DNA of 64,000 nucleotides from Streptomyces genisteinicus (lineage in GTDB: Bacteria; Actinomycetota; Actinomycetes; Streptomycetales; Streptomycetaceae), in the NCBI RefSeq assembly GCF_014489615.1, contig NZ_CP060825.1, forward strand, positions 2,767,501 to 2,831,500, in the 5' to 3' direction. Under the pieces are notes generated by a model. The model searched no databases, was not told where the DNA came from, and was given only the letters and a program-made list of their open reading frames with translations. The position numbers and the translations under genes were made by a program. Positions within the stretch are counted from its first letter, which is position 1. Every line of letters starts with the position of its first letter. This document shows positions 34,432 through 42,125 of the stretch, piece after piece.

Positions 34432-35907
34432 TTGCCCCCACCGCCCCGCCCACGGCGTCCGGCCCCCCGGCCGGCGCGGCCGGCGTCCGGCCGCCGCCCC
34501 GCTCCGGCACCGGCTCCCCGGGCGAGACGGCCCCGCTGGGGCGCCCGGATCGTGACCTCTCTCTCGGTGCTGGTGCTCGGCGTCGGCGGCATCGGCCACA
34601 TGGTCGTGTCGAGCCTGGAGACGGGCATCGACCGCGTCGACCCGTTCCGCGACATGAAGAACCGGCCCGACGGCGGCCACGGCACCAACATCCTGCTCGT
34701 GGGCACCGACGGCCGCGACAAGATCACGGCCGAGGAGAAGAAGAAGTACAAGCTCGGCGGGGCGGGATGCCGCTGCACCGACACGATCATGCTGGTCCAC
34801 ATCTCCGAGGACCGGGAGCGGGCCAGTGTGGTGAGCCTGCCGCGGGACAGCTACGCGGAGATCCCCGAGCACACCGACGCCACCACCGGCAAGCGCCACG
34901 AGAAGCACCCGGTGAAGCTGAACGCCGCGTTCTCCGAGGGCGGCCCGGCCCTGACGGTGCGGACCGTGGAGCACATGACGCGCGTCAAGATCGACCACTA
35001 CCTGGAGGTCGACTTCACCAGCTTCATGCGGACCGTGGACGCCGTGGGCGGGGTCCGGATCTGCACGGCCCGCCCCATGAAGGACTCCTACACCGGCCTC
35101 GACCTGCCGGTCGGCACCCATGAGCTGACCGGCGGCCAGGCCCTCCAGTACGTGCGTTCCCGCCACATCGACGGGGCCGCCGACCTCGGGCGGATGCAGC
35201 GCCAGCAGCGCTTCGTGGCGGCCCTCGTCGACCGGGCGACCAGCACCGGCGTGCTGCTGAACCCGGTGAAGCTGCGCAAGGTGACCTCGACGGTGCTGGA
35301 CTCGGTGCGGGCCGACAAGGACTTCGGCACGGACGAGATGCTGGCGCTCGGCCGGGCCATGCGCGGCTTCTCCGCCGCCTCCTCCGAGTTCACCTCGGTG
35401 CCGGTCGGTGACGTGAGCCACATGGTCAAGGGTGTCGGCTCGACCGTGAAATGGGACGAGGCGAAGTCGCGCAAGCTCTTCCAGCTCATCCGGGACGACA
35501 AGCCGATCGCGGTGCAGCGGCCGAAGCAGCCGAGGAGCACCCTGGTCGACGTCTCCCCCGGGCAGATCCGTGTCCAGGTCTACAACGGCACCCGCACCGA
35601 CGGTCTCGGCGAGCGTGTCGACGCGGCGCTGCGCGGGACCGGCTTCCTCACCACCCGCGCGCCCCTCAACGGGGGCGACGGCGGGGTGGAGCGCACCTAT
35701 GTGACGTACGACCCGCGCTGGGACCGTTCGGCGAAGTCGCTGCAGACGGCGCTGGGCGGCTGCGAGCTGCGGCCGGTGCGCGGCCAGGGCCCGACGATGA
35801 AGGTGATGGCGGGCTCGGACTTCGAGGGTGTGAAACCGGTGCGGGCGCAGGACCGGCAGCAGGGCGAGTTCGGCGCGGTCACGGGCGACCAGGTCGTCTG
35901 CCCGTAG
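34432..35907 (+). CDS. LCP-family protein 4 with LytR_C domain, TTG start
   Basis: The 491-residue protein starts at TTG ([19 protein letters not shown]) because a full GGAGGTG (34421-34427) sits at ideal spacing and no nearer ATG or GTG has one. A short Pro/Arg-rich tail leads to the membrane helix (~40-60), then the LCP domain (~80-340): TNILLVGTDGRDKITAEEKK, CTDTIMLVHISEDRE, VVSLPRDSYAEIPEHTD, MRTVDAVGGVRICTARP, QALQYVRSRHIDGAADL and RMQRQQRFVAAL. All main active-site motifs are canonical. LytR_C (~378-485) contains IRVQVYNGTRTDGLGERVDA. It is divergent from the GT2 gene. Confidence 0.9.
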   Translation: MPPPPRPRRPAPRPARPASGRRPAPAPAPRARRPRWGARIVTSLSVLVLGVGGIGHMVVSSLETGIDRVDPFRDMKNRPDGGHGTNILLVGTDGRDKITAEEKKKYKLGGAGCRCTDTIMLVHISEDRERASVVSLPRDSYAEIPEHTDATTGKRHEKHPVKLNAAFSEGGPALTVRTVEHMTRVKIDHYLEVDFTSFMRTVDAVGGVRICTARPMKDSYTGLDLPVGTHELTGGQALQYVRSRHIDGAADLGRMQRQQRFVAALVDRATSTGVLLNPVKLRKVTSTVLDSVRADKDFGTDEMLALGRAMRGFSAASSEFTSVPVGDVSHMVKGVGSTVKWDEAKSRKLFQLIRDDKPIAVQRPKQPRSTLVDVSPGQIRVQVYNGTRTDGLGERVDAALRGTGFLTTRAPLNGGDGGVERTYVTYDPRWDRSAKSLQTALGGCELRPVRGQGPTMKVMAGSDFEGVKPVRAQDRQQGEFGAVTGDQVVCP

Positions 35908-36022
35908 GACGGCGCTCCCGGAGCGCGGGGGCGCGTCCCGGGAGCGGCCTCCGGGGGTCCGGGGGCCGGCGGGGTTCCCGGCGTCGGGGCCCCGACGGGC
36001 GGGGCTCCCGGCGGAGGTCCTT

Positions 36023-36571
36023 CTAGTCGTCGATCCCCTCGGCGGCGCGCTTCTCGCGCAGCTCCTTGATCGCGCGCCGGCGCGCGAGCCGGTGGGTGCG
36101 CCGGATCTGCGCCTCCTGGTAGCGCCGCCGGTCGCGCTCGGTCTCGGGGATCACCGGAGGCACCTGCCGGGGCCGTCCGTCCGCGTCCACGGCCGCGAAG
36201 ACGAGATAGGCGGAGCCGACCTGCTGGGCCGGGGTCGACTCGTTCCACCGCTCGGCCATGACCCGGACGCCGACCTCCATCGAGGACCGTCCCGTCCAGT
36301 TGACCTGGGCCTTCACATGCACCAGGTCACCGACCCTGACCGGCTCCAGGAAGACCATCTCGTCCATGGAGGCGGTGACCGCCGGCCCGCCGGAGTGGCG
36401 CCCCGCGACGGCGCCCGCCGCGTCGTCCACCAGCTTCATGATCACGCCGCCGTGCACCGTGCCCAGCAGGTTCGTGTCGTTGCCGGTCATGATGTGGCTG
36501 AGGGTGGTGCGGGACGCCTCGGTGGGCTTGCCCGGGATGTCGCTCTCCGGGCGGGGGGCCTGATCTGTCAT
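36023..36571 (-). CDS. acyl-CoA thioesterase (hotdog fold)
   Basis: The 182-residue protein starts at ATG (MTDQAPRPESDIPGKPTEAS) preceded by AAGGTGG; a GTG three codons earlier exists but would consume that ribosome site. The hotdog signature is visible: LSHIMTGNDTNLLGTVHGG, VIMKLVDDAAGAVAGRHSGG, and VTASMDEMVFLEPVRVGDLV. It is related to YciA/BACH acyl-CoA hydrolases that release free fatty acid and CoA. The last ~45 residues are highly basic. It is inserted between two LCP genes on the opposite strand; no functional link to them is evident. Confidence 0.9.
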   Translation of the reverse strand: MTDQAPRPESDIPGKPTEASRTTLSHIMTGNDTNLLGTVHGGVIMKLVDDAAGAVAGRHSGGPAVTASMDEMVFLEPVRVGDLVHVKAQVNWTGRSSMEVGVRVMAERWNESTPAQQVGSAYLVFAAVDADGRPRQVPPVIPETERDRRRYQEAQIRRTHRLARRRAIKELREKRAAEGIDD

Positions 36572-36690
36572 GGCGTCCACCTTATGCCGGGCCGCGGAGC
36601 CGTCCTCATTGCATCAGCTTGGCTACAGCAGTGGTGTGATTTCCCACCCGCTCTGTCGGCCCGGGGCAGACCCCCGGCACACTGTTGCGC

Positions 36691-37971
36691 ATGAACGACT
36701 GGCCGAACGGATGGACCGCCGAGGGCGGCAACGGCGACGGGCGCGGCTACGGGCGCGGCAGCGCCGGGCAGCAGCCCGAGGGCGCCCGTGTGATGCGCCA
36801 TGTCCAGCGCCCGGCGAACCCGCCGCGCAGCTCGGTGCCACCGCAGCAGCGGGGGCACGACCAGGGGTACGCGGAGCCGGGTTACGACAGCGGTTACAAC
36901 ACCGGCCAGGTCTACGGCTCCCCCTCCGGCGGGGGCCACGGCGGCGTCCCGCCGCAGGGCGGCGACCCGTACGGGCGGCCCGGCAGATCCGCCCCGGACT
37001 GGCGCAAGCGCCTCAAGGTCGGCTCGATCGTCGTCCTGGTCGCCGTGCTCGGCACGACCATCGGCACCTACTTCTGGGCCGACGGCAAGGTGCGGCGCGA
37101 GGTCGACCTCTCCAAGGTGGTCGAACGGCCGGCGGAGGGCGACTGCACCACCTACCTGATCGTCGGCTCGGACAGCCGCGAGGGCATGTCCGCCGAGGAG
37201 AAGAAGAAGCTCCACACCGGGTCCGCCGAAGGCAAGCGCACGGACTCGATGATGATCCTCGCCGCCTGCGGCAGCGGGAACACCATGATCTCGCTCCCCC
37301 GTGACTCCGACGTGGAGATACCGACGTTCGTCGGCTCGGAGTCGGGCAAGACGTTCCCGGGCACCGGCCGCCGGGTCAAGCTGAACGCCGCGTACGCGGA
37401 GGACGGGCCGGAGCTCCTGGTCCGCACCGTCGAGCACAACACCGGCCTGCGCATCGACCACTACGCGGAGATCGGCTTCGCCGGCTTCGCGAACATCGTG
37501 GACGCGCTCGGCGGTGTCGAGATGAACATCGAGAAGGGCTTCAAGGACAAGAAGTCCGGGGCCGACTTCCAGGCGGGCAAGCAGACCCTCGACGGCGAGC
37601 AGGCCCTCGCCTTCGTCCGCACCCGGTACGCCTTCGCGGGCAGCGACCTGGACCGGACGAAGAACCAGCAGAAATTCCTCTCCACCCTGGCGAACCAGGC
37701 GGCGACGCCGGGCACGATCCTCAACCCGTTCAAGCTGTACCCGACGCTCGGCGCCGGGCTGGACACCCTGATCGTCGACAAGGACATGTCCCTGTGGGAC
37801 CTGGGGTCGATGTTCTTCGCGATGAAGGGCGTCAGCAGCGGCGACGGGAAGTCGATGAACATCCCTATCTCCGGCAGCCGCGGCGGCAACCTCGTCTGGG
37901 ACAAGGCGAAGGTGCAGCAGCTCGTGAAGCAGATCCAGAACGACGAGCCGGTGACCGTCACCGGCAAGTGA
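36691..37971 (+). CDS. LCP-family protein 5 (no LytR_C domain)
   Basis: The 426-residue protein starts MNDWPNGWTAEGGNGDGRGY; a TTG two codons upstream is less likely. A ~105-residue Gly/Gln/Tyr-rich cytoplasmic tail precedes the membrane helix (~108-133). The LCP domain fills the rest: CTTYLIVGSDSREGMSAEE, KRTDSMMILAACGSG, MISLPRDSDVEIPTFV, KLNAAYAEDGPELLVRTVEH, LDGEQALAFVRTRYAFAGSD and DRTKNQQKFLSTLA. All canonical residues are retained. It ends 11 bp before a strong terminator and is the last LCP gene of the cluster. Confidence 0.92.
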   Translation: MNDWPNGWTAEGGNGDGRGYGRGSAGQQPEGARVMRHVQRPANPPRSSVPPQQRGHDQGYAEPGYDSGYNTGQVYGSPSGGGHGGVPPQGGDPYGRPGRSAPDWRKRLKVGSIVVLVAVLGTTIGTYFWADGKVRREVDLSKVVERPAEGDCTTYLIVGSDSREGMSAEEKKKLHTGSAEGKRTDSMMILAACGSGNTMISLPRDSDVEIPTFVGSESGKTFPGTGRRVKLNAAYAEDGPELLVRTVEHNTGLRIDHYAEIGFAGFANIVDALGGVEMNIEKGFKDKKSGADFQAGKQTLDGEQALAFVRTRYAFAGSDLDRTKNQQKFLSTLANQAATPGTILNPFKLYPTLGAGLDTLIVDKDMSLWDLGSMFFAMKGVSSGDGKSMNIPISGSRGGNLVWDKAKVQQLVKQIQNDEPVTVTGK

Positions 37972-37982
37972 CACCGGCCGCA

Positions 37983-38020
37983 CGAAGGGCCCGCACCGCG
38001 CCAGCGGTGCGGGCCCTTCG
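37983..38020. terminator. strong bidirectional terminator
   Basis: CGAAGGGCCCGCACCGC (37983-37999) pairs perfectly with its complement (38004-38020) around a 4-nt loop. It lies between the convergent LCP5 gene and the 38032-38679 gene. Confidence 0.9.
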
Positions 38021-38031
38021 GTGTCGCTGGG

Positions 38032-38679
38032 CTACGCGAACGGGTTGGCGTGGCCCGGGAGTTGCTGCCCCGGCGGCAGGAAGCGGGTGCGGCCGTGCTC
38101 GTCGGTGACCGCGGTGAGGCCGGCGGACGTGAGGCGGTCGGCGATGCGCTGCCGGCGGACGTCGCTCAGCCGGAACGCGCCGACGAGGAAGGCGGTGAGG
38201 ACCGCGCTCACCGCCAGGGCCTCCACCCACTTGCCCATCACGAGGAAGATGAGGGCCACGACGCCGATCATCGCGTAGGCGAAGCGCCTCTGGCTCGGGG
38301 CGGTGGGCTGCGCCATCACGTCGTAGCCGATGCGGTCCTTGAGCACGGCGACGGCGGCCTCCGCCTCGGGCAGCGGGTTCAGCGTGCCGGGCTTCAGGCC
38401 GGGCACGGCGCCGCCCATGCCGGCCTCCGGGTGGGCGGCGATGGCCGCCGCCTCGCGGGCGCGGGCCTCGGGCCGGGGGTCGCGGTACAGGCGGACGGCG
38501 AGGACCGACTTGTTGTGCCCCTCGCGCCAGGCCTCCCCGTACGAGAAGCCGTACTGCTCGGCGACGTACGCCTGCGCGGCGACCCGCTTGGCGACGGATG
38601 CCTCCTGCCGCAGCTCGACGACGTCCTGCGTGGCGATCTGCCGCAGCAGCGACGCGATCCGCTTGTCGGATGCGTTCAT
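38032..38679 (-). CDS. conserved hypothetical membrane protein
   Basis: The 215-residue protein starts MNASDKRIASLLRQIATQDV. The first ~130 residues are soluble and helical, containing AEQYGFSYGEAWREGHNKSV. Two adjacent hydrophobic helices follow (RFAYAMIGVVALIFLVMGKW and ALAVSAVLTAFLVGAF), then a short soluble tail with GRTRFLPPGQQLPGHANPFA. I do not recognise a family with known function. It is the last core-like gene before the accessory region. Confidence 0.75.
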   Translation of the reverse strand: MNASDKRIASLLRQIATQDVVELRQEASVAKRVAAQAYVAEQYGFSYGEAWREGHNKSVLAVRLYRDPRPEARAREAAAIAAHPEAGMGGAVPGLKPGTLNPLPEAEAAVAVLKDRIGYDVMAQPTAPSQRRFAYAMIGVVALIFLVMGKWVEALAVSAVLTAFLVGAFRLSDVRRQRIADRLTSAGLTAVTDEHGRTRFLPPGQQLPGHANPFA

Positions 38680-38735
38680 GACCTTCTCCCACCCCTGATG
38701 TGCGCGTGCGGCCGCCCAGTGGCGGCAGCGCAGCG

Positions 38736-38963
38736 TAATCCGGCGCGGAGTGGATCATTCCGGCGGGGGTGCGGAATGCGGTCTGGGGGATTCTCGCGAG
38801 AGATGTCCCGGCTCCGAGGGACCGCCTGCTGGAGCTGAACCACGCTCGCTACAAGGAGGAGCAGGAGGCCGGACTGCACGCGCCTGGAGCCAAGAGGAAG
38901 GTCGCGCGGAAGCCGAAGGCAGCGGCCAAGCCGACCGACGGCGATCAGATCAGCTTCTTCTGA
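38736..38963 (+). pseudogene. probable C-terminal remnant of a large DNA methylase-like gene
   Basis: A frame opens after a TAA at 38736-38738 and reads to 38963. It gives GVRNAVWGILARDVPAPRD, LLELNHARYKEEQEAGLH, then a Lys/Ala-rich tail ending GDQISFF. The LLELNHARYKEE(x)AGLH pattern and Lys-rich end resemble my recollection of the extreme C-termini of Eco57I-type methylases in actinobacteria. No methylase catalytic motif precedes it. It could instead be a real 64-residue gene from GTG 38769. The family call is tentative. Confidence 0.35.
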
Positions 38964-38970
38964 CGCCAAC

Positions 38971-39004
38971 GCGCCCCGCCCCTGGCATCACCGGGGCGGG
39001 GCGC
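38971..39004. terminator. strong terminator hairpin
   Basis: GCGCCCCGCCCC (38971-38982) pairs perfectly with GGGGCGGGGCGC (38993-39004) around a 10-nt loop. It lies between the convergent 38963 stop and the DUF397 gene. Confidence 0.85.
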
Positions 39005-39015
39005 GGGTGCCCTGT

Positions 39016-39222
39016 TCAGATCTCGGATGCGTACATCACGAAGTCAGCCCATGCGGCAGGCTCGAAGCCGAGCTCCGGGCCCGGCACGTTCTTGGAGTCT
39101 CGGACGTGGATGACGCTGACCGTCGCCGCAACCTCGACACACTCAGGGCCGTCGTTCGTGCTGTAGCTGCTCTTGACCCACGTCAGCTCGGCGGGGGCTC
39201 CGGCTGAGGGCTTGACACTCAT
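39016..39222 (-). CDS. DUF397 protein (WhiJ-locus small partner)
   Basis: The 68-residue protein starts [23 protein letters not shown]397 core motifs are visible: [39 protein letters not shown] and FVMYASEI. Its ATG overlaps the stop of the upstream HTH gene (ATGA), so the two are translationally coupled. Such pairs are abundant in Streptomyces; in the whiJ/abaA-type loci the small protein is thought to modulate the HTH regulator in development or antibiotic control. A truncated paralogue lies at 48830-48997. Confidence 0.9.
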   Translation of the reverse strand: MSVKPSAGAPAELTWVKSSYSTNDGPECVEVAATVSVIHVRDSKNVPGPELGFEPAAWADFVMYASEI

Positions 39223-40094
39223 GTCTCTCCTGCCAGTTTCTCGATGAAGGTCCGCGACAACCGAGGCGTCAACGCCTGGGCTCTGATCAGGCCGTACCGC
39301 ATCTCAAGGATCTGGACCTCCTTGGGCTCGGTGATCAGCCGGCTGGTGAGCTGGACCTCGTTGTGCCCCACAGCCGTGCCATCGCTCAACTTGAGCACCT
39401 GGTGAGACCCGCCCAGCCCCGCATGCTCTTCCGTCTCCGTCGGCATGACCTGAATCTCGACGTGCCTCAACGAGCTCAGCTCCAGCAGGTGTTCGAGCTG
39501 TCGGCGTAACACCATTCTGCCTCCCGTGGGCCGCCTCAGTGTCGCCTCCTCCTGGACGAACGTCAGCAGGGGAGCCGGCTGCCGCCCGAAAACCGACTGC
39601 CTGGACAGCCGCGCAGCCACCAAGCGCTCAACCTGCTCTTCGGAGAACGCCGGCCGTCGCTCGCCGTACAGCGCCCGGGCGTACTCCTCTGTCTGGAGCA
39701 GACCGTGCACCACGACACTCGCGTACGCCCCCATCTCCACCGCATCCGCCTCCAGCTTCGCCAGGTCCCGGACCTTCTTCGGGTACCTCGCTTCTGCCAC
39801 GTCGCGCTTCATCGCGGCCAGCTTCCCGCCCGCCCCCAGGACCTCGTCCGCCCTGTCCAGGAACTCCGGCTTGGGAATCCGCTTGCCGACCTCGACCTTG
39901 TAGACCTGGTTCTCGCCGTAGCCGATCGCCGCGCCCAGCTCGGCCGCCCGCATGCCCGCCGCCTCGCGCCACAGCCTGACCTGCCGTCCCACCGCCGCGA
40001 TGACCGCTCCCGAGTCGTCGTCCTCCAACTCGACGTCCCGGTCCGGCTCGCCCGCGCCGGCGGCCGCCCCTGCCCTGCCGTCCTCATCCGTCAT
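39219..40094 (-). CDS. Scr1/WhiJ-type helix-turn-helix regulator (HTH-XRE + DUF5753)
   Basis: The 291-residue protein starts [20 protein letters not shown], an acidic tail. The XRE HTH lies at ~30-90 ([40 protein letters not shown]). From ~105 the DUF5753 ligand/partner domain has [40 protein letters not shown] and [20 protein letters not shown]. Family members pair with a DUF397 protein and often a divergent RsbW-like ATPase, exactly as here. Likely a developmental or stress switch. The region between it and the divergent ATPase holds a perfect palindrome and direct repeats that are candidate operators. Confidence 0.9.
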   Translation of the reverse strand: MTDEDGRAGAAAGAGEPDRDVELEDDDSGAVIAAVGRQVRLWREAAGMRAAELGAAIGYGENQVYKVEVGKRIPKPEFLDRADEVLGAGGKLAAMKRDVAEARYPKKVRDLAKLEADAVEMGAYASVVVHGLLQTEEYARALYGERRPAFSEEQVERLVAARLSRQSVFGRQPAPLLTFVQEEATLRRPTGGRMVLRRQLEHLLELSSLRHVEIQVMPTETEEHAGLGGSHQVLKLSDGTAVGHNEVQLTSRLITEPKEVQILEMRYGLIRAQALTPRLSRTFIEKLAGET

Positions 40095-40114
40095 ACGACA
40101 CCGCCTCACCCGTC

Positions 40115-40190
40115 GTCCGTACCGTGTCTGTGCGGTCCGCCGTACCGGGTGGACACGTCCGTACACCGCCGGGACAGTCACTGTCCGTAC
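40115..40190. promoter_or_regulatory. candidate operator: palindrome plus GTCCGTAC repeats
   Basis: GGACAGTCACTGTCC (40172-40186) is a perfect 15-bp palindrome. The octamer GTCCGTAC occurs at 40115-40122, 40157-40164 and 40183-40190, the last overlapping the palindrome, and a split version GTCCGCCGTAC starts at 40135. All lie between the divergent HTH and ATPase starts, where an autoregulator would bind. Confidence 0.55.
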
Positions 40191-40238
40191 ACGCGCCGCT
40201 CTGTCCAGCGTAGGCACCACCCGGCCACGCTGAGTGAC

Positions 40239-40679
40239 GTGAACCAGGAAATCACCCGAACCGAACCTTCCGCTCCCCCTCGGCACTTCAGCGTGCTGCT
40301 CTCCCCCACCCGCCGGAGCGCGCGGCTCGCCCGTCTGCTGACCGCCGCCCAACTCACCTCCTGGGGCCTCCCGTCGGAGACGGCCTCGCAGATCGTCGCC
40401 GAGCTGGCGGCCAACGCCACCGTCCACGGGCGCGTGCCCGGACGGGACTTCCGGCTGGAACTCGCCGTCGTGGACGACGGAACGCGCCTGCGGATCGCCG
40501 TCACCGACACCCGGGGCGACCTTCTCCCGCCCGGACCGGGCACCCGCCGCGCCCCCGCCGCCGACTCCGAGTCCGGACGTGGCCTGCTGATCGTCGAGGC
40601 ACTCGCCGACCGCTGGGGCGTCGCCCTCGACCCCGTACCCCGCAAGACCGTCTGGGCGGAGCTGGATCTCGCCCCGTGA
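40239..40679 (+). CDS. RsbW-like ATP-binding protein (HATPase_c)
   Basis: The 146-residue protein has a GTG start (VNQEITRTEPSAPPRHFSVL). GHKL motifs are QIVAELAANATVHGRVPG (N box), LRIAVTDTRGDLLPPGPG (G1) and SESGRGLLIVEALADRWGV (G2). Single-domain proteins of this type are anti-sigma-factor-like Ser/Thr kinases or ATP-binding regulators in Streptomyces. It is divergent from the WhiJ-type regulator, the standard arrangement. No strong ribosome site precedes the GTG, so a weakly translated or leaderless message is possible. Confidence 0.88.
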   Translation: MNQEITRTEPSAPPRHFSVLLSPTRRSARLARLLTAAQLTSWGLPSETASQIVAELAANATVHGRVPGRDFRLELAVVDDGTRLRIAVTDTRGDLLPPGPGTRRAPAADSESGRGLLIVEALADRWGVALDPVPRKTVWAELDLAP

Positions 40680-40985
40680 ACCACCCGCGAACCGCCCCGC
40701 GAACGGCTCCGCACCTGGTCGCACCGGATCGCAGAGGCCCGCGATCCGGTGCTCCGCGACGCGGCAGCGCACGACCCTAAAAGACCAAAGAACCTGGTGA
40801 AAGAACCACCCACCCCACCCCACCGGTCCCATCACCCTCCCGGGTGACTTTGCCCGATCCGGCTGGATTCCGGGCGGGTTGGCGGGCATATGCTCGCCGC
40901 GACAACCCCAGACATGCGACGGCCCCCGGCCGGGACTCGCAATCCCGATCGAGGGCCTGACCACCGAGGAAGCTGGAACTTCCCG
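40680..40985. other. non-coding gap with probable promoter for the downstream HTH gene
   Basis: No gene is seen in these 306 bp. The segment includes an A-rich stretch near 40775-40805, unusual here, and the near-palindrome GGCGGGCATATGCTCGCC (40881-40898), mismatched at one symmetric pair. A related GGCGGGCATA string precedes the CoiA-like gene at 42051. Confidence 0.45.
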
Positions 40986-41963
40986 ATGGATACACCGCAG
41001 ATTAGCGCGCCCTCGCGCGCCCCGTCCCGCGTTCCCCGCCGTGTCACCGCCTTCGGCGTGATCCATGTGAACGCGATCCACACCACCCGCTTCACGATCG
41101 TCGGCAACCACCTCGCCCAACACCGGCAGTTGTCCCTCACCGCGATCGGGCTCGCCGTGCACATCCAGTCGCTCCCCGAGGGCGCGAAGGCCGACATCAA
41201 GACGCTCGCGGACCGCTTCCCGGAGAGCGAGGCGCGCATCGCCGCCGCCCTGCGCGAACTGGAGGCTCACTCCTACCTGGCGCGCACCCTGGTGCGCATC
41301 CCCGGCGGCAGGCTCGTCACGCGCACGGTCTCGTACAACCACCCGGAAGCGGCGGGCTCCGCACAGGCCGCGCCCTCCGCACCGCCGCCGCCGGAACCGC
41401 GCCCCGCACCAGCCGCACCGGCCGCCCCCGCGACCGAACCGCCTCCGCCCCCGCCTCCAGCACCGGACCCCGAGCCCGCGACCGTGCCTCCGGCCGAGGC
41501 CGAACCCTCCCCGGCACCCGCCCCTTCCCCCACCCCCAAGCCGCCGCGCCCGCCGCTCCCCCAGCCGCTGGCCCCCGACCCGGAACGGCAGCGCATCGCC
41601 ACCGACCTCCTCGCCGGACTGCGCCGCGACGAGCCCCGCCTGCTCCTCGGCGAGCGGGACGTCCGCCGCCTGGCCCCGGCCGTCGCCGCCTGGCTGGAAC
41701 GCGAGGCCACCCCCGACGCCGTCCGCCGCGCCCTCACCGCCGATCTGCCGCACCCGCTGAAGCAGCCGGCGGGCCTGCTCGCCCACCGGCTCACCGCCCT
41801 CCTCCCGCCACAGCTCCCCGACCTGCCCGCCCCGGACGTGCTCCACCCCCTCCACGACTGCACCGGCACCTGCAAACGCGTCATCCGCGCCCCCGAGCCG
41901 GGCCTCTGCCGCGACTGCCGCGCCGAGGCACGGTCGAGGAGAGGCGACGCCCTGGCCGCCTGA
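40986..41963 (+). CDS. helix-turn-helix DNA-binding protein with Pro-rich linker and Cys-rich tail
   Basis: The 325-residue protein starts MDTPQISAPSRAPSRVPRRV. Residues ~20-110 form a winged-HTH-like domain (FTIVGNHLAQHRQLSLTAIG, KADIKTLADRFPESEARIAA, AALRELEAHSYLARTLVR). Next come ~90 residues of nearly pure Pro/Ala/Glu linker, then a helical domain (about 200-290). The tail [20 protein letters not shown] carries a CxxxC...CxxC-like cluster that may bind zinc. The family is widespread in Streptomyces beside WhiJ-type loci; function unknown. A paralogous fragment of its last ~75 residues lies at 49024-49247. Confidence 0.82.
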   Translation: MDTPQISAPSRAPSRVPRRVTAFGVIHVNAIHTTRFTIVGNHLAQHRQLSLTAIGLAVHIQSLPEGAKADIKTLADRFPESEARIAAALRELEAHSYLARTLVRIPGGRLVTRTVSYNHPEAAGSAQAAPSAPPPPEPRPAPAAPAAPATEPPPPPPPAPDPEPATVPPAEAEPSPAPAPSPTPKPPRPPLPQPLAPDPERQRIATDLLAGLRRDEPRLLLGERDVRRLAPAVAAWLEREATPDAVRRALTADLPHPLKQPAGLLAHRLTALLPPQLPDLPAPDVLHPLHDCTGTCKRVIRAPEPGLCRDCRAEARSRRGDALAA

Positions 41964-42125
41964 CCGGCACGCGTCCGTACCGGCTCCCGGAGAGCCCGGC
42001 CGCCGACCTCCCGCTCGGAGCAGGCCGAAACGGCCACCTTCCCGCCCATCGGCGGGCATACTCGTCGTCGTCACGGGCCTCGGCACCGACCGCGCGGCCC
42101 GCTGCCGAACAGCGAGGGGGGTCGC

